64,000 bases of DNA from Camelimonas lactis. Lineage in GTDB: Bacteria > Pseudomonadota > Alphaproteobacteria > Rhizobiales > Beijerinckiaceae. The translations under genes were made by a program, and so were the position numbers. This document shows positions 20,314 through 30,553 of this stretch, one piece after another. The stretch spans positions 496,001 through 560,000 of the forward strand of contig NZ_SLWL01000001.1 in assembly GCF_004342915.1 (NCBI RefSeq), read 5' to 3'. Numbering within the stretch: the first letter of the stretch is position 1; every line of letters starts with the position of its first letter. The notes under the pieces are model-generated. The model made no database searches. It was not told the DNA's origin and was given only the letters and a program-made list of their open reading frames with translations.

Positions 20314-21768
20314 TTAAAGCACCGCCCCGGGGTTCAGCAGCCCGTCCGGGTCGACGGCGCGCTTCACCGCCCGCATCAGGTCGAGGGCGACCGGATCCTT
20401 GAAACCGGGCAGCAGGTCGCGCTTCAGCCGGCCGACGCCGTGCTCGGCCGAGATCGAGCCGCCATGGCGGGCGACGATGGCGTGCACGGCGGCGTTCATG
20501 GCGTCCCACTGGTCAAGATAGGCCGCCTTTTCGGCCGGGTCGCCGCTGCCCGCCGGCTGGTTGACGTTGAAGTGGATATTGCCGTCGCCCATGTGGCCGA
20601 ACGGCACCGGCCGGCAGCCAGGGACCATGGCGGTGACGCAGGCGATGGCTTCGTCGAGGAACTGCGGGATTAGCGCCACCGGCACCGAAACGTCGTGCTT
20701 GATCGAGCCGCCTTCGTGCTTCTGCACCTCGGACAGCGCCTCGCGCAGGGTCCAGAAGGCGGCGCGCTGGTCCAGGGAGGCGGCGATGGCGGCGTCGGTG
20801 ACCAGGCCGCCCTCGATGGCGGCTTCCAGCAAACCTTCCATGATTTCGTCGAGGCCACTTTCCGCTGGCGATGACAGCTCCAGCAACACGTACCAGGGCG
20901 CGGCGTCGCTGAGCGGGTCACGGGCGCCGGGAATGTGCTTCACCACGAACTCCACGCCGATGCGCGGCACAAGTTCGAACGTGGTGAGGGCGGAGCCGGC
21001 CTGACGTTTGGCCAGCATCAGCAGGTCCAGCGCCGCCGCCGGCGTTGCCACGGCGCAGAAGGCAATGGCGCGGCTGCGCGGGCGCGGAAACAGCTTGAGC
21101 ACCGCGGCGGTGACGATGCCCAGGGTGCCTTCCGATCCAACGAACAGGTCCTTCAGGTCGTAGCCGGTGTTGTCCTTGCGCAGCTTGTTGAGGCCATGCC
21201 AGACGCGGCCGTCGGCGAGCACAACCTCCAGCCCCAGGACCAGATCGCGGGTGTTGCCATAGGCCAGCACCGCCGTGCCGCCGGCGTTGGCGGCGATATT
21301 GCCGCCGATGGTGCAGGACCCTTCCGAGGCCAGCGACAGGGGGAACAGCCGGTCGGCCTGTTCGGCCAGTTCCTGCACCTTCAGCAGGGTGAGGCCGGCC
21401 TCCACGGTCATGGTGTCGGTGAGCGGGTCGATCTCGCGCACCCGGTCCATGCGGGTCAGCGACAGGACAATGGCGTCGATGTCGCCGCCGGGAATCTGGC
21501 CGCCGACGAGGCCGGTGTTGCCGCCCTGCGGCACCACGGCCAGACCCAGCTGGCGCGCATGACGCACCACGGCGGCGACCTCTTCCGTGGTCGCCGGCTT
21601 CACCACGGCGCGGGCGACGCCCTGATACAGGTCGCGGGCTTCGCGCAGGTGCGGCTCCATGTCGGCCGGGGCGGTGACGACGTGGCGGGCGCCGACGATG
21701 GCGGCGAAGCCGCCGAGATCGACGGCGGGGCGGGCGGTGGGCGTGGTGACTGCGACAGGCTTGCTCAT
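20314..21768 (-). CDS. FAD-linked oxidase, GlcD/D-2-hydroxyglutarate dehydrogenase type
   Basis: 484 residues. The FAD_binding_4 domain at about 40-220 has the PP-loop-like motif VPQGGNTGLVGGQIPGG and ASEGSCTIGGNIAANAGG; the C-terminal FAD-oxidase domain has PFGHMGDGNIHFNV and a terminal SAEHGVGRLKRDLL, both with the conserved histidines of the D-lactate/D-2-hydroxyglutarate dehydrogenase group. It likely oxidises a D-2-hydroxyacid and passes electrons to a carrier. Its start overlaps the stop of the upstream RNA methyltransferase gene by four bases (ATGA), so it is cotranslated with it. Confidence 0.92.
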   Translation of the reverse strand: MSKPVAVTTPTARPAVDLGGFAAIVGARHVVTAPADMEPHLREARDLYQGVARAVVKPATTEEVAAVVRHARQLGLAVVPQGGNTGLVGGQIPGGDIDAIVLSLTRMDRVREIDPLTDTMTVEAGLTLLKVQELAEQADRLFPLSLASEGSCTIGGNIAANAGGTAVLAYGNTRDLVLGLEVVLADGRVWHGLNKLRKDNTGYDLKDLFVGSEGTLGIVTAAVLKLFPRPRSRAIAFCAVATPAAALDLLMLAKRQAGSALTTFELVPRIGVEFVVKHIPGARDPLSDAAPWYVLLELSSPAESGLDEIMEGLLEAAIEGGLVTDAAIAASLDQRAAFWTLREALSEVQKHEGGSIKHDVSVPVALIPQFLDEAIACVTAMVPGCRPVPFGHMGDGNIHFNVNQPAGSGDPAEKAAYLDQWDAMNAAVHAIVARHGGSISAEHGVGRLKRDLLPGFKDPVALDLMRAVKRAVDPDGLLNPGAVL

Positions 21769-23045
21769 CGTTTCGCCTTTGATGCGCGGGGGCGTTCGAA
21801 GACGCCGATCACTTCCGTGTGGGCGGAATAACGGAACTGGTCCACCGGCGTGACGCTCGCGAGCGTGAAGCCGCCGCCGGTGAGAATGGCGGCGTCGCGG
21901 GCGAAGGTGGCCGGATCACAGGACACATACGCCACCTTGCCGATCTGGGCGGCGGCGATCTGCTGCGCCAGCGCCTCGGCCCCGGCGCGCGGCGGATCGA
22001 GCACAAGGGCGTCGAAACGGTCGATCTCCTGCGGGAACAGCGGCCGGCGGAACAGGTCGCGTTTCTCGGTGGTTATGCGCTTCAGGCCCTGGGCCGCCCG
22101 AAACGCGCGGTCGAGCGCCGCCAGCGCCGGCGCTTCCAGCTCGATGGCGTGAACCTCGGCCTGCCGGGCGAGGCGCAGGGCGAAAGGGCCGCAGCCGGAA
22201 AAGCAGTCGGCGACGCGTTTCACCTTGCCGATGGCGGCGAGCATCAGATCGGCGAGGACCTGTTCGCCCGCCGCCGTGGCCTGGAGAAAGCCGCCAGGCG
22301 CCGGAACCACCTGGGCCTTGCCCATGGCGATCAGCGGCGGCCGGCGCTCCACCAGCACGTCGCCGTGCAGCGACAGGCGGGCAAGGTCAAGCTTTTCGGC
22401 CATTTCCACCAGGCGCAGGCGGGTGGCGTCCGCCTGCTTGCCAAGGTTTTTCTGGCCAAGGCCGCGAATGTCGACGTCGAGCCCGGCCTGGGTGGCGGTG
22501 AGCTGGATGTCGAGCGGCTTGCCGAAGCTGGCGAGCAGGCGGGTCAGGGCCGTGGCTACGGCGGGGGCCCGGTCAAGGCCCGGCTCCAGTTCAAGGCAGC
22601 GGTCAATGGCGATGAGATCGTGGCTGCGCGGGGCCATGAAGCCAGCGGCGGGCTTGCCGGGCGAAACCCGGCCGTGCAGGGTGACGCGCCGGCGACCCAG
22701 CCCGCGCGCGTCAACCATGGGCCGCAGGGCGTCGGCGACGCCGGCCCGTTGCAGGGCGGCGCGCACGGCGCCGGTCTTCCAGCCCGCATACAGGTCCGGG
22801 GCCATATGGCGGGCGACGCAGCCGCCGCACTGGGCTGGCGCGGCGTCGGCTTGCCATGCGCAATCCTGCGTCCGCCGCTGGGGCGAGGCCTGCGCCACCG
22901 ACAGCAGCCGGCCGCGATTGCCGCTGATCTCGACGTCCACCACCTCGCCCGGCAAGGCGCGGTCGACATAGACGGGGCCATCCGGCGTCAGCGCCACGCC
23001 ATCGCCGCGCGCGCCCAGATGATCAATGGTGAGTTGCTCCGCCAC
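21765..23045 (-). CDS. class I SAM-dependent RNA methyltransferase, TrmA/RlmD family
   Basis: 426 residues. N-terminal TRAM-like beta domain (about 1-58), then cysteines of a 4Fe-4S site in CAWQ...QCGGC, then the Rossmann domain with DCFSGCGPFALRLA (SAM site), VLDPPRAGAEAL and the nucleophile/active-site block YVSCDPATFARD with the catalytic cysteine, all diagnostic of 5-methyluridine methyltransferases (RumA/RlmD/TrmA). Which 23S or tRNA uridine is modified cannot be decided here. It lies 128 bases downstream of tlyA and overlaps the next gene by ATGA. Confidence 0.93.
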   Translation of the reverse strand: MAEQLTIDHLGARGDGVALTPDGPVYVDRALPGEVVDVEISGNRGRLLSVAQASPQRRTQDCAWQADAAPAQCGGCVARHMAPDLYAGWKTGAVRAALQRAGVADALRPMVDARGLGRRRVTLHGRVSPGKPAAGFMAPRSHDLIAIDRCLELEPGLDRAPAVATALTRLLASFGKPLDIQLTATQAGLDVDIRGLGQKNLGKQADATRLRLVEMAEKLDLARLSLHGDVLVERRPPLIAMGKAQVVPAPGGFLQATAAGEQVLADLMLAAIGKVKRVADCFSGCGPFALRLARQAEVHAIELEAPALAALDRAFRAAQGLKRITTEKRDLFRRPLFPQEIDRFDALVLDPPRAGAEALAQQIAAAQIGKVAYVSCDPATFARDAAILTGGGFTLASVTPVDQFRYSAHTEVIGVFERPRASKAKR

Positions 23046-23173
23046 GCGCGGGACCTTTCTGACAGTCGGGCGAAAATCCGTTCAGGCCGACCGGATTGTC
23101 ACCATATCTCTTTTATCTGGCGCGTTTCGCACGCTGCCCGCGCTTTTTTGCATCCGCCGCGCGGGAAAAGCTT

Positions 23174-23932
23174 TCAGGCGGCGCGGGTTGCCGCCACGAG
23201 GAATTCCTGGTTGCCGTCGCCGCCGGCGATGGGCGACGGAACGACGCCGTGGACCGCGAAGCCCAGTTGCGCCAGCAGCGTCGTGACGTCGTCGCAGGCG
23301 CGCAGGCGCGCCGCCGCGTCGCGCACCAGCCCCTTGTCGACCAGCGCCCGTCCAACCTCGAACTGCGGCTTGATCAGCGCCACAAGGCGCCCGCCAGCCT
23401 TGAGCAGCGGCGGAACCGCCGGCAGCACCAGGCGCAGCGAGATGAAGCTCAGATCCATCACCGCCATGTCGACGGGGCCGCCCAGCAGGTCCGGCGTCAC
23501 CGTGCGGGCGTCCTGGCCTTCGAAGACGACGACCCGTGGATCAGCGGCGATGCGCGGGTGCAACTGGCCGTGGCCCACGTCCACCGCCAGCACCCGGGCA
23601 ACGCCGCGCGCCAGCAAAACGTCGGTGAAACCACCAGTTGAAGCGCCCAGATCAACGCAGGTTTTCCCGGCCGGATCGAGGCCGAAATGGTCCAGCGCCG
23701 CCGCCAGCTTGACGCCGCCGCGCGAGGCCCAGGGGTAGGGCGCCCCGGCGACGATGGCCGCATTGGCGTCGATCTGCTCCGACGGTTTGGCAATGGTTTT
23801 GCCGTCGACCTGCACCAGGCCGGCGGCGATCGCCTCCTGCGCCTTGGCGCGGCTGTCGAAAAAACCACGCGCCGTCAGCACCCGGTCGGCGCGATCGCGC
23901 GCGGTTTCCGTATCGGCGCGTTCGCGCGCCAT
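23174..23932 (-). CDS. tlyA: TlyA-family rRNA methyltransferase (hemolysin-A type)
   Basis: 252 residues. An N-terminal S4 RNA-binding domain (RADRVLTARGFFDSRAKAQE, about residues 15-65) precedes an FtsJ-like methyltransferase domain with the SAM motif DLGASTGGFTDVLL, DVGHGQLH and the K-D-K-E type catalytic lysine region LVALIKPQFEVGR. Family members 2'-O-methylate 16S and/or 23S rRNA; some were first named hemolysins. The start is only 6 bases after the dxs stop, so it is in the xseB-dxs-tlyA operon common in Hyphomicrobiales. Confidence 0.95.
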   Translation of the reverse strand: MARERADTETARDRADRVLTARGFFDSRAKAQEAIAAGLVQVDGKTIAKPSEQIDANAAIVAGAPYPWASRGGVKLAAALDHFGLDPAGKTCVDLGASTGGFTDVLLARGVARVLAVDVGHGQLHPRIAADPRVVVFEGQDARTVTPDLLGGPVDMAVMDLSFISLRLVLPAVPPLLKAGGRLVALIKPQFEVGRALVDKGLVRDAAARLRACDDVTTLLAQLGFAVHGVVPSPIAGGDGNQEFLVAATRAA

Positions 23933-23938
23933 GATCCG

Positions 23939-25864
23939 TCAGCCCGCCCGGCGCGGCGCGGCGTGCGCGGCGGCGGTCGCCGGCCCGAGGGCCGACAGTG
24001 CTTTGCGCACGATGCCGGCGGCGTCAAGGCCCGCGTCGGCGTACATGCGCTCCGGCTTGTCGTGATCCTGGTACGCATCCGGCAGCGTCATGGCGCGCAC
24101 CTTCAGGCCGCCGTCGAGCGCGCCGTGATCGGACAGCGCCTGCAAAACCCACGAGCCAAAACCGCCGACGGAGCCCTCTTCGATGGTGATGAGCACCTCG
24201 TGGGTGCGCGCCAGCCGCAGGATCAGCTCCAGATCCAGTGGCTTGGCGAAGCGGGCGTCGGCCACCGTCGTGGAGAGGCCGCGCGCCTCCAGATCTTCCG
24301 CCGCCTTCAGCGCCTCGGCGAGGCGCGTGCCCAGCGACAGCAGGGCGACGCGGGAGCCTTCGCGCACGATACGGCCCTTGCCGATGGGCAGCGGAACGCC
24401 GCGCTCGGGCATGTCGACGCCAACGCCCTCGCCACGCGGATAACGGAAGGCGATGGGGCCGTCGTCATGGGCCGCCGCGGTGGCGACCATGTGGACCAGC
24501 TCCGCCTCATCGGCGGCGGCCATCACCACCATGTTGGGCAGGCAGGCGAGATAGGCGATGTCGAAGGCGCCGGCGTGGGTCGGGCCATCGGCGCCGACGA
24601 GGCCGGCCCGGTCGAGGGCGAAGCGCACCGGCAGGTTCTGCAACGCCACGTCATGCACCACCTGGTCATAGGCGCGCTGCAGGAAGGTGGAGTAGATGGC
24701 GCAGAACGGCTTGTAGCCTTCCGTCGCCATGCCGGCGGCGAAGGTGACGGCGTGCTGCTCGGCGATGCCGACATCGAAGGTGCGGGTGGGAAATTCCTTG
24801 CCGAACAGGTCGAGCCCGGTGCCGGAGGGCATGGCGGCGGTGACGGCGACGACCCGGTCGTCGGCCCGCGCCTCGGCCATCAGCGCATCGGCGAACACCC
24901 GGGTATAGGCGGGGGCGTTGGCCTTGGGTTTGCTCTGGGCCCCGGTGACCACGTCGAAGCTGACGACGCCGTGGTATTTGTCGGCGGAAGCCTCCGCCGG
25001 CGGGTAGCCCTTGCCCTTCTGGGTCACCACGTGCACCAGCACCGGGCCGTTTTCCGCGTCGCGCACGTTTTTCAGCACTGGCAGCAGGTGCTCCAGATTG
25101 TGGCCGTCGATCGGGCCGACGTAAAAGAAGCCAAGCTCCTCGAAAAGGGTGCCGCCGGTGAGCATGCCGCGGGCGTATTCCTCGGCGCGCTGGGCGTTGC
25201 GGTAGAAGAAGCGCGGCAGTTTGCTGGCCAGCTGCTTGCCGATCTCGCGCAGGGAGCGGTAAGCGCCGCCCGAGACCAGCCGGGCCAGGTAGGCTGACAT
25301 GGCGCCAACCGGCGGGGCGATCGACATGTCGTTGTCGTTGAGAATGACGATCAGCCGCTCGCCGCGCGCGCCGGCGTTGTTCATGGCCTCATAGGCCATG
25401 CCGGCGGACATGGCGCCGTCGCCGATGACGCAAACCACGTTGCGCCGCTCGCCCTTCAGTTCGCTGGCCACCGCCATGCCGAGGCCAGCGGAGATCGAGG
25501 TGGACGAGTGGGCGGCGCCGAAGGGGTCGTATTCGCTCTCGGCCCGTTTGGTGAAGCCGGAGAGGCCATTGGCCTGGCGCAGGGTGCGGATGCGGTCGCG
25601 GCGCCCGGTCAGGATCTTGTGCGGATAGGCCTGGTGGCCGACGTCCCAGATGATGCGGTCATCCGGCGTGTTGAAAACATAGTGCAGGGCGACGGTCAGC
25701 TCGACCACGCCGAGGCCGGCGCCGAGATGGCCGCCGGTGACCGAGACCGCGTCAATGGTTTCAGCGCGCAGCTCGGCGGCGATCTGCGGCAGATCGCTTT
25801 CAGGAAACGCCCGCAGGTCGGCGGGAATGCGCGCTTGATCGAGGAGCGGGGTCTCGACTGCCAA
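23939..25864 (-). CDS. dxs: 1-deoxy-D-xylulose-5-phosphate synthase
   Basis: 641 residues from a TTG codon. The TTG is supported by GAAGG eight bases upstream and by alignment with usual DXS N-termini ([14 protein letters not shown]); there is no nearby in-frame ATG. It condenses pyruvate and glyceraldehyde 3-phosphate with thiamine diphosphate, the first step of the MEP isoprenoid pathway. Hallmarks: [18 protein letters not shown], the ThDP-binding motif [16 protein letters not shown], and the transketolase-like [16 protein letters not shown]. It is preceded by xseB and followed directly by tlyA. Confidence 0.97.
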   Translation of the reverse strand: MAVETPLLDQARIPADLRAFPESDLPQIAAELRAETIDAVSVTGGHLGAGLGVVELTVALHYVFNTPDDRIIWDVGHQAYPHKILTGRRDRIRTLRQANGLSGFTKRAESEYDPFGAAHSSTSISAGLGMAVASELKGERRNVVCVIGDGAMSAGMAYEAMNNAGARGERLIVILNDNDMSIAPPVGAMSAYLARLVSGGAYRSLREIGKQLASKLPRFFYRNAQRAEEYARGMLTGGTLFEELGFFYVGPIDGHNLEHLLPVLKNVRDAENGPVLVHVVTQKGKGYPPAEASADKYHGVVSFDVVTGAQSKPKANAPAYTRVFADALMAEARADDRVVAVTAAMPSGTGLDLFGKEFPTRTFDVGIAEQHAVTFAAGMATEGYKPFCAIYSTFLQRAYDQVVHDVALQNLPVRFALDRAGLVGADGPTHAGAFDIAYLACLPNMVVMAAADEAELVHMVATAAAHDDGPIAFRYPRGEGVGVDMPERGVPLPIGKGRIVREGSRVALLSLGTRLAEALKAAEDLEARGLSTTVADARFAKPLDLELILRLARTHEVLITIEEGSVGGFGSWVLQALSDHGALDGGLKVRAMTLPDAYQDHDKPERMYADAGLDAAGIVRKALSALGPATAAAHAAPRRAG

Positions 25865-26018
25865 AGTAACGTACCTTCAACCGGTTGCCGCGCCACGAAT
25901 TCTCCGGAAACGGGAGAGCCCGCGCGCCTGCTGGACATAAGCCTTCAGGGGCCGCAGGTCAAAGCCCGCGACACAGCGCCACGCGGGGGGACGCGGATTG
26001 GGAAGCGGATTTGCCGCC

Positions 26019-26312
26019 CTATTCCTGCGGATCCAGCGGGACCACGCCGGCCGGCGCGCCGTCCGGCCCGAGGGCGATTTTCTCGATACGGGCTTCCGCG
26101 TTGCGCAGCAGCATTTCGCAATGCCGCTTCAACGCCTCGCCGCGTTCGAAGATGGCGATCGATTCCTCCAGTTCGACGCGCCCTTCCTCCAGCCGGCGCA
26201 CAATGGCCTCCAGCTCGGACATGGCGGCCTCGAACGGCAGCGCGGCGATGTCGCCGGGGTTTTTTCCGGCGGTCGTTCCGGGCGATGGACTGGTCATCTC
26301 GGGTCCGGTCAT
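26019..26312 (-). CDS. xseB: exodeoxyribonuclease VII small subunit
   Basis: 97 residues, the usual size for XseB. The core [20 protein letters not shown] followed by [19 protein letters not shown] is the signature helical pair of this subunit, which binds XseA to form a single-strand-specific exonuclease that yields short oligonucleotides. A second ATG five codons in is possible. XseA is not in this window. It heads the xseB-dxs-tlyA group; the gap to dxs (154 bases) holds no gene and may carry an additional promoter. Confidence 0.92.
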   Translation of the reverse strand: MTGPEMTSPSPGTTAGKNPGDIAALPFEAAMSELEAIVRRLEEGRVELEESIAIFERGEALKRHCEMLLRNAEARIEKIALGPDGAPAGVVPLDPQE

Positions 26313-26351
26313 TCTGGCCTGTTTCCTTCGCGCCTTCCAAAGAGGGTCCTT

Positions 26352-29186
26352 TTACGCGGAAACGTCGCCGTCCGCACCCCCGTCCGCACTTTCGGCGGCG
26401 CTTCCGGCCGCACTCCCGTCGCGCGCCTGGCGCGCCGATGGCGGGTAGAGCAGCAGCTGGTAGGCGCGGGCGATGCCGATCAGCACCAGGCCAAGCCCGA
26501 TAAACGACAGGGCGCGCCAGACGCCGTCGAGACTGGCCATGTCGAACAGGAAGGCCTTGAGCACCGCCGCGACAATGAACGGCGCCGAGGCGAGACGCGC
26601 CAGGCGGCGCTGGCGCGCCAGGCCCCAGGCCAGCAGGCCGACGCCAATGACCAGCAGCGCGGCGGTGTAGCACCACCATTCCGCCTCGCCGGCGCTCCGC
26701 CATATGGAGAGCACGGGCCCCTGAAAATAACGGCGGATGGCCAGCATCACCCAGGCCGTGAACAGGGCGAGGCCGAGCACGGCGGTCGCCAGGGTGCGCC
26801 AGCGCGGCCAGAATGCGCGGTTCAGCGTCGCCAGCCCCCCGGCAATGAGCGCCGGGACGAGGTAAGCGGGGATCAGCGAATTGAACAGGGCGCCGCCAAT
26901 CACGACTTCACCCGTAAACAGCGGATTGACGAGCACGAACAGGCCCATGACGATCAGCGCCGTCGAAACGGCCATGAAAGCCAGGCTGGCGACGCGATAG
27001 ACCGGATCGGCCCTTCGCCGGTTCATGCGCGACAGGGCCAGCGAGAACAGCAGGGAGCTGCTGGCCAGCAGCCCGGTTTCGAGGTGACCGGACGCGACGC
27101 GGAACGGATCGCCGCCGTTGAGGGCGTGGCGGATCTCGAACAGAACCAGCAGCGTCGAGAAGATGATGGCCAGGCTTTCGCACAGGCCGGTGATCCGGTC
27201 GCGGCGGTGGCGCGCCAGCAACGTGGATGCGGTCCAGAAGGCGAGGGCCGGGACGCCATAGCCCCAGAGCAGCCAGTTGAACACCGGCGTCGTTCCCATG
27301 GCGCCATGGGCGGCGATGGCCGGGTTCCAGACCAGGCGGCCGAGGATGATGAGGCCGAGGGCGCCCACCGCGTAGCGCAGGGCGGGAAGCTCAAGCCGCG
27401 CCGCCACCCAGGCCGCGCCCGCCGCCGCGAGGGCGAAGGCCACGGTCAGCATGCCCTTGTCGAGCGCGAAGGTGAGGCCGAGGGCCACGGCGGCGACAGC
27501 CCCGGAGGCAAGGGCGCCGACGGCAAGCTGGCGGTTGGGCGACGCACTTTCCGGCCCGGCGCGCAGCCGCGCCGTCAGCGCCACGCCGGCCAGCGCCAGC
27601 ACGGCGGCGACGATGGCGAAGGGAATGCTGACGGCAAAACCGGCGATCTTCATCCACACCACGGTCATGACGCCAAGCGGCGTCAGCGTCGCGGCGGCGG
27701 CGTGGCTGGCGGCGGCGAACAGGGGCAGTTCGCGCCCGGCCAGCAGACGGCGCAGGGCGCCGGCGGCGATGGCGAAGCCGGCGATGAGGGCGAAGGCGAG
27801 ATAGACCGCGAGGTTCTCCGGCATCGGATGGGCGCCGACGCCGCCAGGGGCGAGGGTTTGCGGCTCCTGCATGGCCAGCGCGACGACGCGCCAGTTCCAC
27901 AGGGCGCCGGCGGTGATGGCGCCGGCCAGCACCGTGGCCGGCGCCACGGCGGCGATGCGCCAGCCCGCGGCGAACAGCAGCCCCGCCATGGCGCCGCCAG
28001 CGAGCATGCGCGCCGCCGGCGTCAGCGGCAGGTCGGATGCGGCGAAGCCGAGCACCGTGAACGCGGTGAGCGCCATGAGGGCGAACCAGTCTGGCCGCGC
28101 CTGCGCGTCCGGCGTGCGCCAGTGGGGCTCCGCCGCCAGCACGGCGGCTGCCAGCAACAACTGGATAATGATGTGCGCATTGACGGCGAGCGGCGCGTCA
28201 TGGCCGGCGGAAACCAGCGCCAGTCCCCACAACCATGCGCCGACGGCGGCGGCGCCAGCCAGCCAGCGCCAGCGCCGGATGCGGGCGAGCGCGTAAGCGG
28301 CGCCGACCACGGCGGCAAGATAAAGCGTCAGCGCCCAGTAGTTGGGCTGGTTCGACGCAACCAGCAGGGGCGCGGCGAGCGCGGCCGGCAGACCAAGCGC
28401 GGCCAGCGCCGGGCCTTGCAGCGCCGCGCTGAACATGGCCAACACCGCGACGACGCCGAGAACGACGAAGGCCAGCGCCGGACCGATAAAGGCGTAGAGC
28501 GCATAAGCCGCGTAAACCGAGCCGAAGATGGTCGCGGCGCCGGCGGCGGTGAGGGCGGCGGGGGCGCCGGGCGCGGCGAAGGGGTGATCGGCGACGGCCG
28601 CCGCCCGGCCGGCGCGCAGGTCGCGGCGCCGCAGCCATTCGCCGGCGCCGGTCAGCCCAAGACCAAGCGCCAGCCCAAGCAGCACGCGCGCGGCAGGGCC
28701 GAAATAACCTTCCTCGATGCTGAAGCGAACCAGCATCAGGCCGCCAATGGCCAGGGCCAGGGCGCCGACCCAGACGCTCCAGCGCGCGCCCAGCTTTTCT
28801 TCGAGGCTGCGACCGTCGGCTTTTGCTTTGCGCGATGCAGGGGGTGCGGGGGTGGAGCCCTGGCCATGGGCTGTTGTCGCGGGCTTTGGCGGCGCGGAGG
28901 GAGGCGCGGCGGCGCCCGGGTCCATGGCCGGTTTCGGAGGACTGGCGGCGGCTGGAGCGGGAGATGCTTCAGCGGGCGGGGCGGTGGGCGCCTGTTGTGG
29001 GGTCGCCCGGGTTGCGGTGGTTTCGGACGCAGTTCTGAGCTGGGCGATGGTCTGCTCCAGCCGCATCACCCGGGCCTCCAGCAGGGAGGCGCGGTTGCGG
29101 GCGCCGACGCTCAGAAACAGGGCGACAATGGCGATGACCGGGATGGACAGCACGAGCAGGACGAGAAGTGTCAGTTCGCTGTCCAA
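26352..29186 (-). CDS. DUF2339 polytopic membrane protein
   Basis: 944 residues from TTG 29186 with GGGAGA just upstream. An N-terminal membrane helix (LTLLVLLVLSIPVIAIVALF) is followed by a coiled-coil (LLEARVMRLEQTIAQL), a long Pro/Ala-rich linker, then a motif LEEKLGARWSVWVGALALAIGGL that marks DUF2339, and about 20 or more hydrophobic helices to the end. The function of the family is unknown. It lies just upstream of xseB on the same strand (39 bases), so it may be the first gene of that transcript or simply share direction. Confidence 0.9.
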   Translation of the reverse strand: MDSELTLLVLLVLSIPVIAIVALFLSVGARNRASLLEARVMRLEQTIAQLRTASETTATRATPQQAPTAPPAEASPAPAAASPPKPAMDPGAAAPPSAPPKPATTAHGQGSTPAPPASRKAKADGRSLEEKLGARWSVWVGALALAIGGLMLVRFSIEEGYFGPAARVLLGLALGLGLTGAGEWLRRRDLRAGRAAAVADHPFAAPGAPAALTAAGAATIFGSVYAAYALYAFIGPALAFVVLGVVAVLAMFSAALQGPALAALGLPAALAAPLLVASNQPNYWALTLYLAAVVGAAYALARIRRWRWLAGAAAVGAWLWGLALVSAGHDAPLAVNAHIIIQLLLAAAVLAAEPHWRTPDAQARPDWFALMALTAFTVLGFAASDLPLTPAARMLAGGAMAGLLFAAGWRIAAVAPATVLAGAITAGALWNWRVVALAMQEPQTLAPGGVGAHPMPENLAVYLAFALIAGFAIAAGALRRLLAGRELPLFAAASHAAAATLTPLGVMTVVWMKIAGFAVSIPFAIVAAVLALAGVALTARLRAGPESASPNRQLAVGALASGAVAAVALGLTFALDKGMLTVAFALAAAGAAWVAARLELPALRYAVGALGLIILGRLVWNPAIAAHGAMGTTPVFNWLLWGYGVPALAFWTASTLLARHRRDRITGLCESLAIIFSTLLVLFEIRHALNGGDPFRVASGHLETGLLASSSLLFSLALSRMNRRRADPVYRVASLAFMAVSTALIVMGLFVLVNPLFTGEVVIGGALFNSLIPAYLVPALIAGGLATLNRAFWPRWRTLATAVLGLALFTAWVMLAIRRYFQGPVLSIWRSAGEAEWWCYTAALLVIGVGLLAWGLARQRRLARLASAPFIVAAVLKAFLFDMASLDGVWRALSFIGLGLVLIGIARAYQLLLYPPSARQARDGSAAGSAAESADGGADGDVSA

Positions 29187-29538
29187 GGTTGTCTCCCTTC
29201 GCGATCATCGCCCGGTTTGGCTGATTTCTTAGCCGCAAATGACCGGAATTGTGAAATCTGACCGGAGGTCCGCTTTTTGCCAGGTCCGTGACGGCGGCGG
29301 GCGTTGGCGGCGATCCGGCGGAAAACCTGATTCAGCAGGAGGGGATATGACGTTGGTCGTGCTGGACTTTTGCGGGTTCCTCTTGCCCGGCCTCGCCGCC
29401 TCGCGCCTCACCGGCGCCGGCCGCTCACAAAATGGTCAGGGACCGCGCCCAGCAACATACGGGGGGCAAGTCGCCAGGCCGGGGCGTATTGGCGATATCT
29501 TAACTCATTCCGGCCCAGATTCTCCGGAGCGATGGAAC

Positions 29539-29560
29539 GCCGCGCCGGATCCGGCGCGGC
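29539..29560. repeat. 22-base perfect palindrome
   Basis: The stretch GCCGCGCCGGA/TCCGGCGCGGC is its own reverse complement, centred on GGATCC. It has no adjacent T-run, so it is not a standard terminator; it could be an operator or a hairpin. Confidence 0.6.
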
Positions 29561-29661
29561 CCGTTTGCGCGCAATTCCTCACGTTCTGATTCAGAATCGC
29601 TGTTCGCCGCCAGGTCATTGACGGCGACGGGAAAACGTCGTTCAGGCTCTGTCGCCCATGG

Positions 29662-29677
29662 CCCGGTTGCAACCGGG
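29662..29677. repeat. 16-base perfect palindrome CCCGGTTGCAACCGGG
   Basis: Self-complementary sequence centred on TTGCAA, about 110 bases beyond the HD hydrolase stop. There is no T-run on either side. A dimeric-regulator site or a short hairpin are both possible. Confidence 0.55.
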
Positions 29678-29787
29678 GAAAACGTTGAAATTCGTCAGGG
29701 AAGCCGGGTGGGCCGGGACGGCGTCCTGGGAAATGAATCGGGATATCCAGCTATCTCATTGACTGCATGCGCTTTCATGATGCGCCT

Positions 29788-30453
29788 TCATGGGGTGGCG
29801 CGGGCTCTGTCCTGTTGGCTGGCGTCGTGGATTTCGGCCTGGACCTCGGCCTCGCACAGACAGGCGAAGCGTTGCAGGAAGCGCTGGCTGGCGTCGTCGG
29901 CGCTCCAGGGCGCGAGGAAATCGTCGATGGCGAAGGACAGGGGCAGTGGCGGGCCGAACAGGGCGCTGGCCTCCTCCGCGTCGAAGCCTGCCAGCCGGAC
30001 CGCTTCATGCCAGGCGGACTGACGGTCGGCCTGCTTGACGATGCGATGGATCAGCGGCGCGGTCCGCGCTGGCAGGCCGAAGCGACGATGCACCGCCTCC
30101 TGAAGCCGCAGTTCGACCCGGCCGTAGTCGTCGCCGAGCACCGCCTTGAACGGTGAGATCATGTCGCCGATAACGTATTCCGGCGCGTCGTGCAGCAGCA
30201 CCGTCAGCCGGCCCTTGCGCGACAGGTGTGGGTGCAGGTCGGCGGCGATGGCCTCGACGAAGACGCAGTGCTGGGCGACCGAAAAAATCGCCGGCCCCAG
30301 GGTCTGGCCGTTCCAGCGCGCCACCCGGGCCAGGCCATGGGCGATGTCGGCGATCTCAATATCCAGCGGCGAGGGATCGAGCAGATCGAGCCGGCGTCCC
30401 GACAGCATGCGTTGCCAGGCGCGGGGCGGAGCCTTGGTGTCTTTGCGCGTCAA
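29788..30453 (-). CDS. HD-domain hydrolase, YfbR-like
   Basis: 221 residues if started at TTG 30453, where AGGA lies 10 bases upstream and the following APPRAWQRMLSGRRLDLLDP matches usual N-termini of this alphaproteobacterial family. An ATG at 30516 would add 21 residues and is possible. Metal ligands of the HD fold are seen: SVAQHCVFVEA, then LLHDAPEYVIGDM, then the distal D in VKQADRQSAW. YfbR-like proteins are 5'-deoxynucleotidases, but the alphaproteobacterial branch is uncharacterised. It follows tag by about 100 bases on the same strand. Confidence 0.85.
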   Translation of the reverse strand: MTRKDTKAPPRAWQRMLSGRRLDLLDPSPLDIEIADIAHGLARVARWNGQTLGPAIFSVAQHCVFVEAIAADLHPHLSRKGRLTVLLHDAPEYVIGDMISPFKAVLGDDYGRVELRLQEAVHRRFGLPARTAPLIHRIVKQADRQSAWHEAVRLAGFDAEEASALFGPPLPLSFAIDDFLAPWSADDASQRFLQRFACLCEAEVQAEIHDASQQDRARATP

Positions 30454-30553
30454 GGGCAGTGTTCCTGAACAGCTTTTCCTGGACAAATTTGCTGAACCAG
30501 CGCTGGCGACGGTCATGACGCCCAGCGCCGCCCCTGCTGCTCCCGGAAACGCC

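Larger units (their letters stand above)
29187..29787. other. 601-base gap with two perfect palindromes, no gene seen
   Basis: The gap lies between the DUF2339 start and the end of the HD hydrolase gene. Nothing in it looks coding. Two perfect palindromes, at 29539-29560 and 29662-29677, are listed separately. It must contain the DUF2339 promoter. Confidence 0.5.
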
